5,071 bases of DNA from Caulobacter sp. Its GTDB lineage: Bacteria > Pseudomonadota > Alphaproteobacteria > Caulobacterales > Caulobacteraceae. Below, one piece after another: positions 4,607-5,071 of the stretch. The position numbers were made by a program, and so were the translations under genes. Location of the stretch: NCBI GenBank assembly GCA_014378155.1, contig JACMOF010000415.1, forward strand, positions 1-5,071, given 5' to 3'. The notes beneath the pieces were generated by a model. It was not told the DNA's origin and made no database searches. It saw nothing but the letters and a program-made list of their open reading frames with translations. Within the stretch, counting starts at the first letter, position 1. Every line of letters begins with the position of its first letter.

Positions 4607-5071
4607 GCCCCCTAAGCGGGAACAGGCGCAAGATCGCCGTCGTCCTGTTCAACCTGGGCGGCCCGGACGGCCAGGACTCGGTGCGGCCGTTCCTGTTCAA
4701 CCTGTTCCGCGACAAGGCGATCATCGGCCTGCCCGCGATCGCGCGCTACCCGCTGGCGGCGCTGATCTCCACCACACGCACCAAGCTGGCCCAGGCCAAT
4801 TACGCGATCATGGGCGGGGGTTCGCCCCTGCTGCCGGAAACCGAAAAACAGGCGAGCGCGCTGGAAGCCGACCTGGCCGCCCGTTTCCCAGACGCCGAGA
4901 CCCGATGTTTCATCGCCATGCGCTACTGGAAGCCGCTGACCGACCAGACCGCAAAGGCGGTGAAGGCCTTCGCGCCTGACGAGGTCGTGCTGCTGCCGCT
5001 TTACCCCCAGTTCTCGACCACGACGACGGGCTCTTCATTGCAGGCCTGGAAGAAGGCCTATGCGGGACCGG
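4603..5071 (+). CDS. hemH: Ferrochelatase, N-terminal 156 codons (partial)
   Basis: HemH inserts Fe2+ into protoporphyrin IX to make heme, the final step of the pathway, usually at the inner face of the cytoplasmic membrane. The reading frame stays open from the GTG at 4603 to the window end, where the gene is cut inside a codon. Family motifs are VVLFNLGGPD (13-22), the N-x-x-RD run NLFRD (33-37), GGGSPLLPET (71-80), MRYWKP (106-111) and LLPLYPQFSTTTTGSS (130-145). The catalytic His (SAH motif) lies beyond the window. The GTG start overlaps the hemE stop as GTGA, implying translational coupling. The first internal Met is at residue 70, inside the conserved domain, so GTG is the only sensible start. 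Typical ferrochelatases have about 320-350 residues, so roughly half is missing. Confidence 0.97.
   Translation, partial: MSPLSGNRRKIAVVLFNLGGPDGQDSVRPFLFNLFRDKAIIGLPAIARYPLAALISTTRTKLAQANYAIMGGGSPLLPETEKQASALEADLAARFPDAETRCFIAMRYWKPLTDQTAKAVKAFAPDEVVLLPLYPQFSTTTTGSSLQAWKKAYAGP

Overview
This window looks like the chromosomal replication origin region of a member of the Caulobacterales, most likely Caulobacter or a close relative. That assignment rests on four things: the gene order hemH-hemE, a non-coding gap, then ppsR-maf-aroE-coaE-dnaQ; paired TTAA-N7-TTAA motifs, the recognition pattern of the cell-cycle regulator CtrA; DnaA-box-like 9-mers; and GANTC (CcrM-type methylation) sites in the gap. 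In Caulobacter crescentus the origin, Cori, is known to lie beside hemE. The species cannot be fixed from sequence reading alone.

Left arm (1-3126, minus strand): five genes read leftward, away from the gap. They are ppsR (a PPDK/PEP synthase regulator of the DUF299 family), maf (nucleotide pyrophosphatase), aroE (shikimate dehydrogenase), coaE (dephospho-CoA kinase) and the first 47 codons of dnaQ (DNA polymerase III epsilon, proofreading). The first four overlap their neighbours by ATGA, and coaE is separated from dnaQ by 6 bp, so this is almost certainly one translationally coupled operon.

Centre (about 3095-3577): a stretch of about 450 bp without a convincing gene, with the origin signature continuing into the first codons of ppsR. 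It holds three CtrA-type paired sites (3108-3122, 3316-3330, 3486-3500), two TTAA half-sites (3195-3198, 3567-3571), DnaA-like boxes (3095-3103, 3139-3147, 3352-3360, 3384-3392), three GANTC sites, an AT-rich tract that may be the unwinding element, and four short perfect inverted repeats.

Right arm (3578-5071, plus strand): hemE (uroporphyrinogen decarboxylase, complete) followed by hemH (ferrochelatase, cut by the window end). They overlap by GTGA and catalyse two steps of heme synthesis. All genes point away from the origin, co-directional with the replication forks.

The protein genes are ordinary housekeeping genes. The noteworthy biology is the origin: CtrA and DnaA sites are intermingled and reach into the ppsR start and the hemE upstream region, so cell-cycle control of initiation is probably tied to expression of both flanking operons. 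This is a known type of system (Cori) rather than a new one. The inverted repeats and GTTAGG repeats are the parts I cannot explain.
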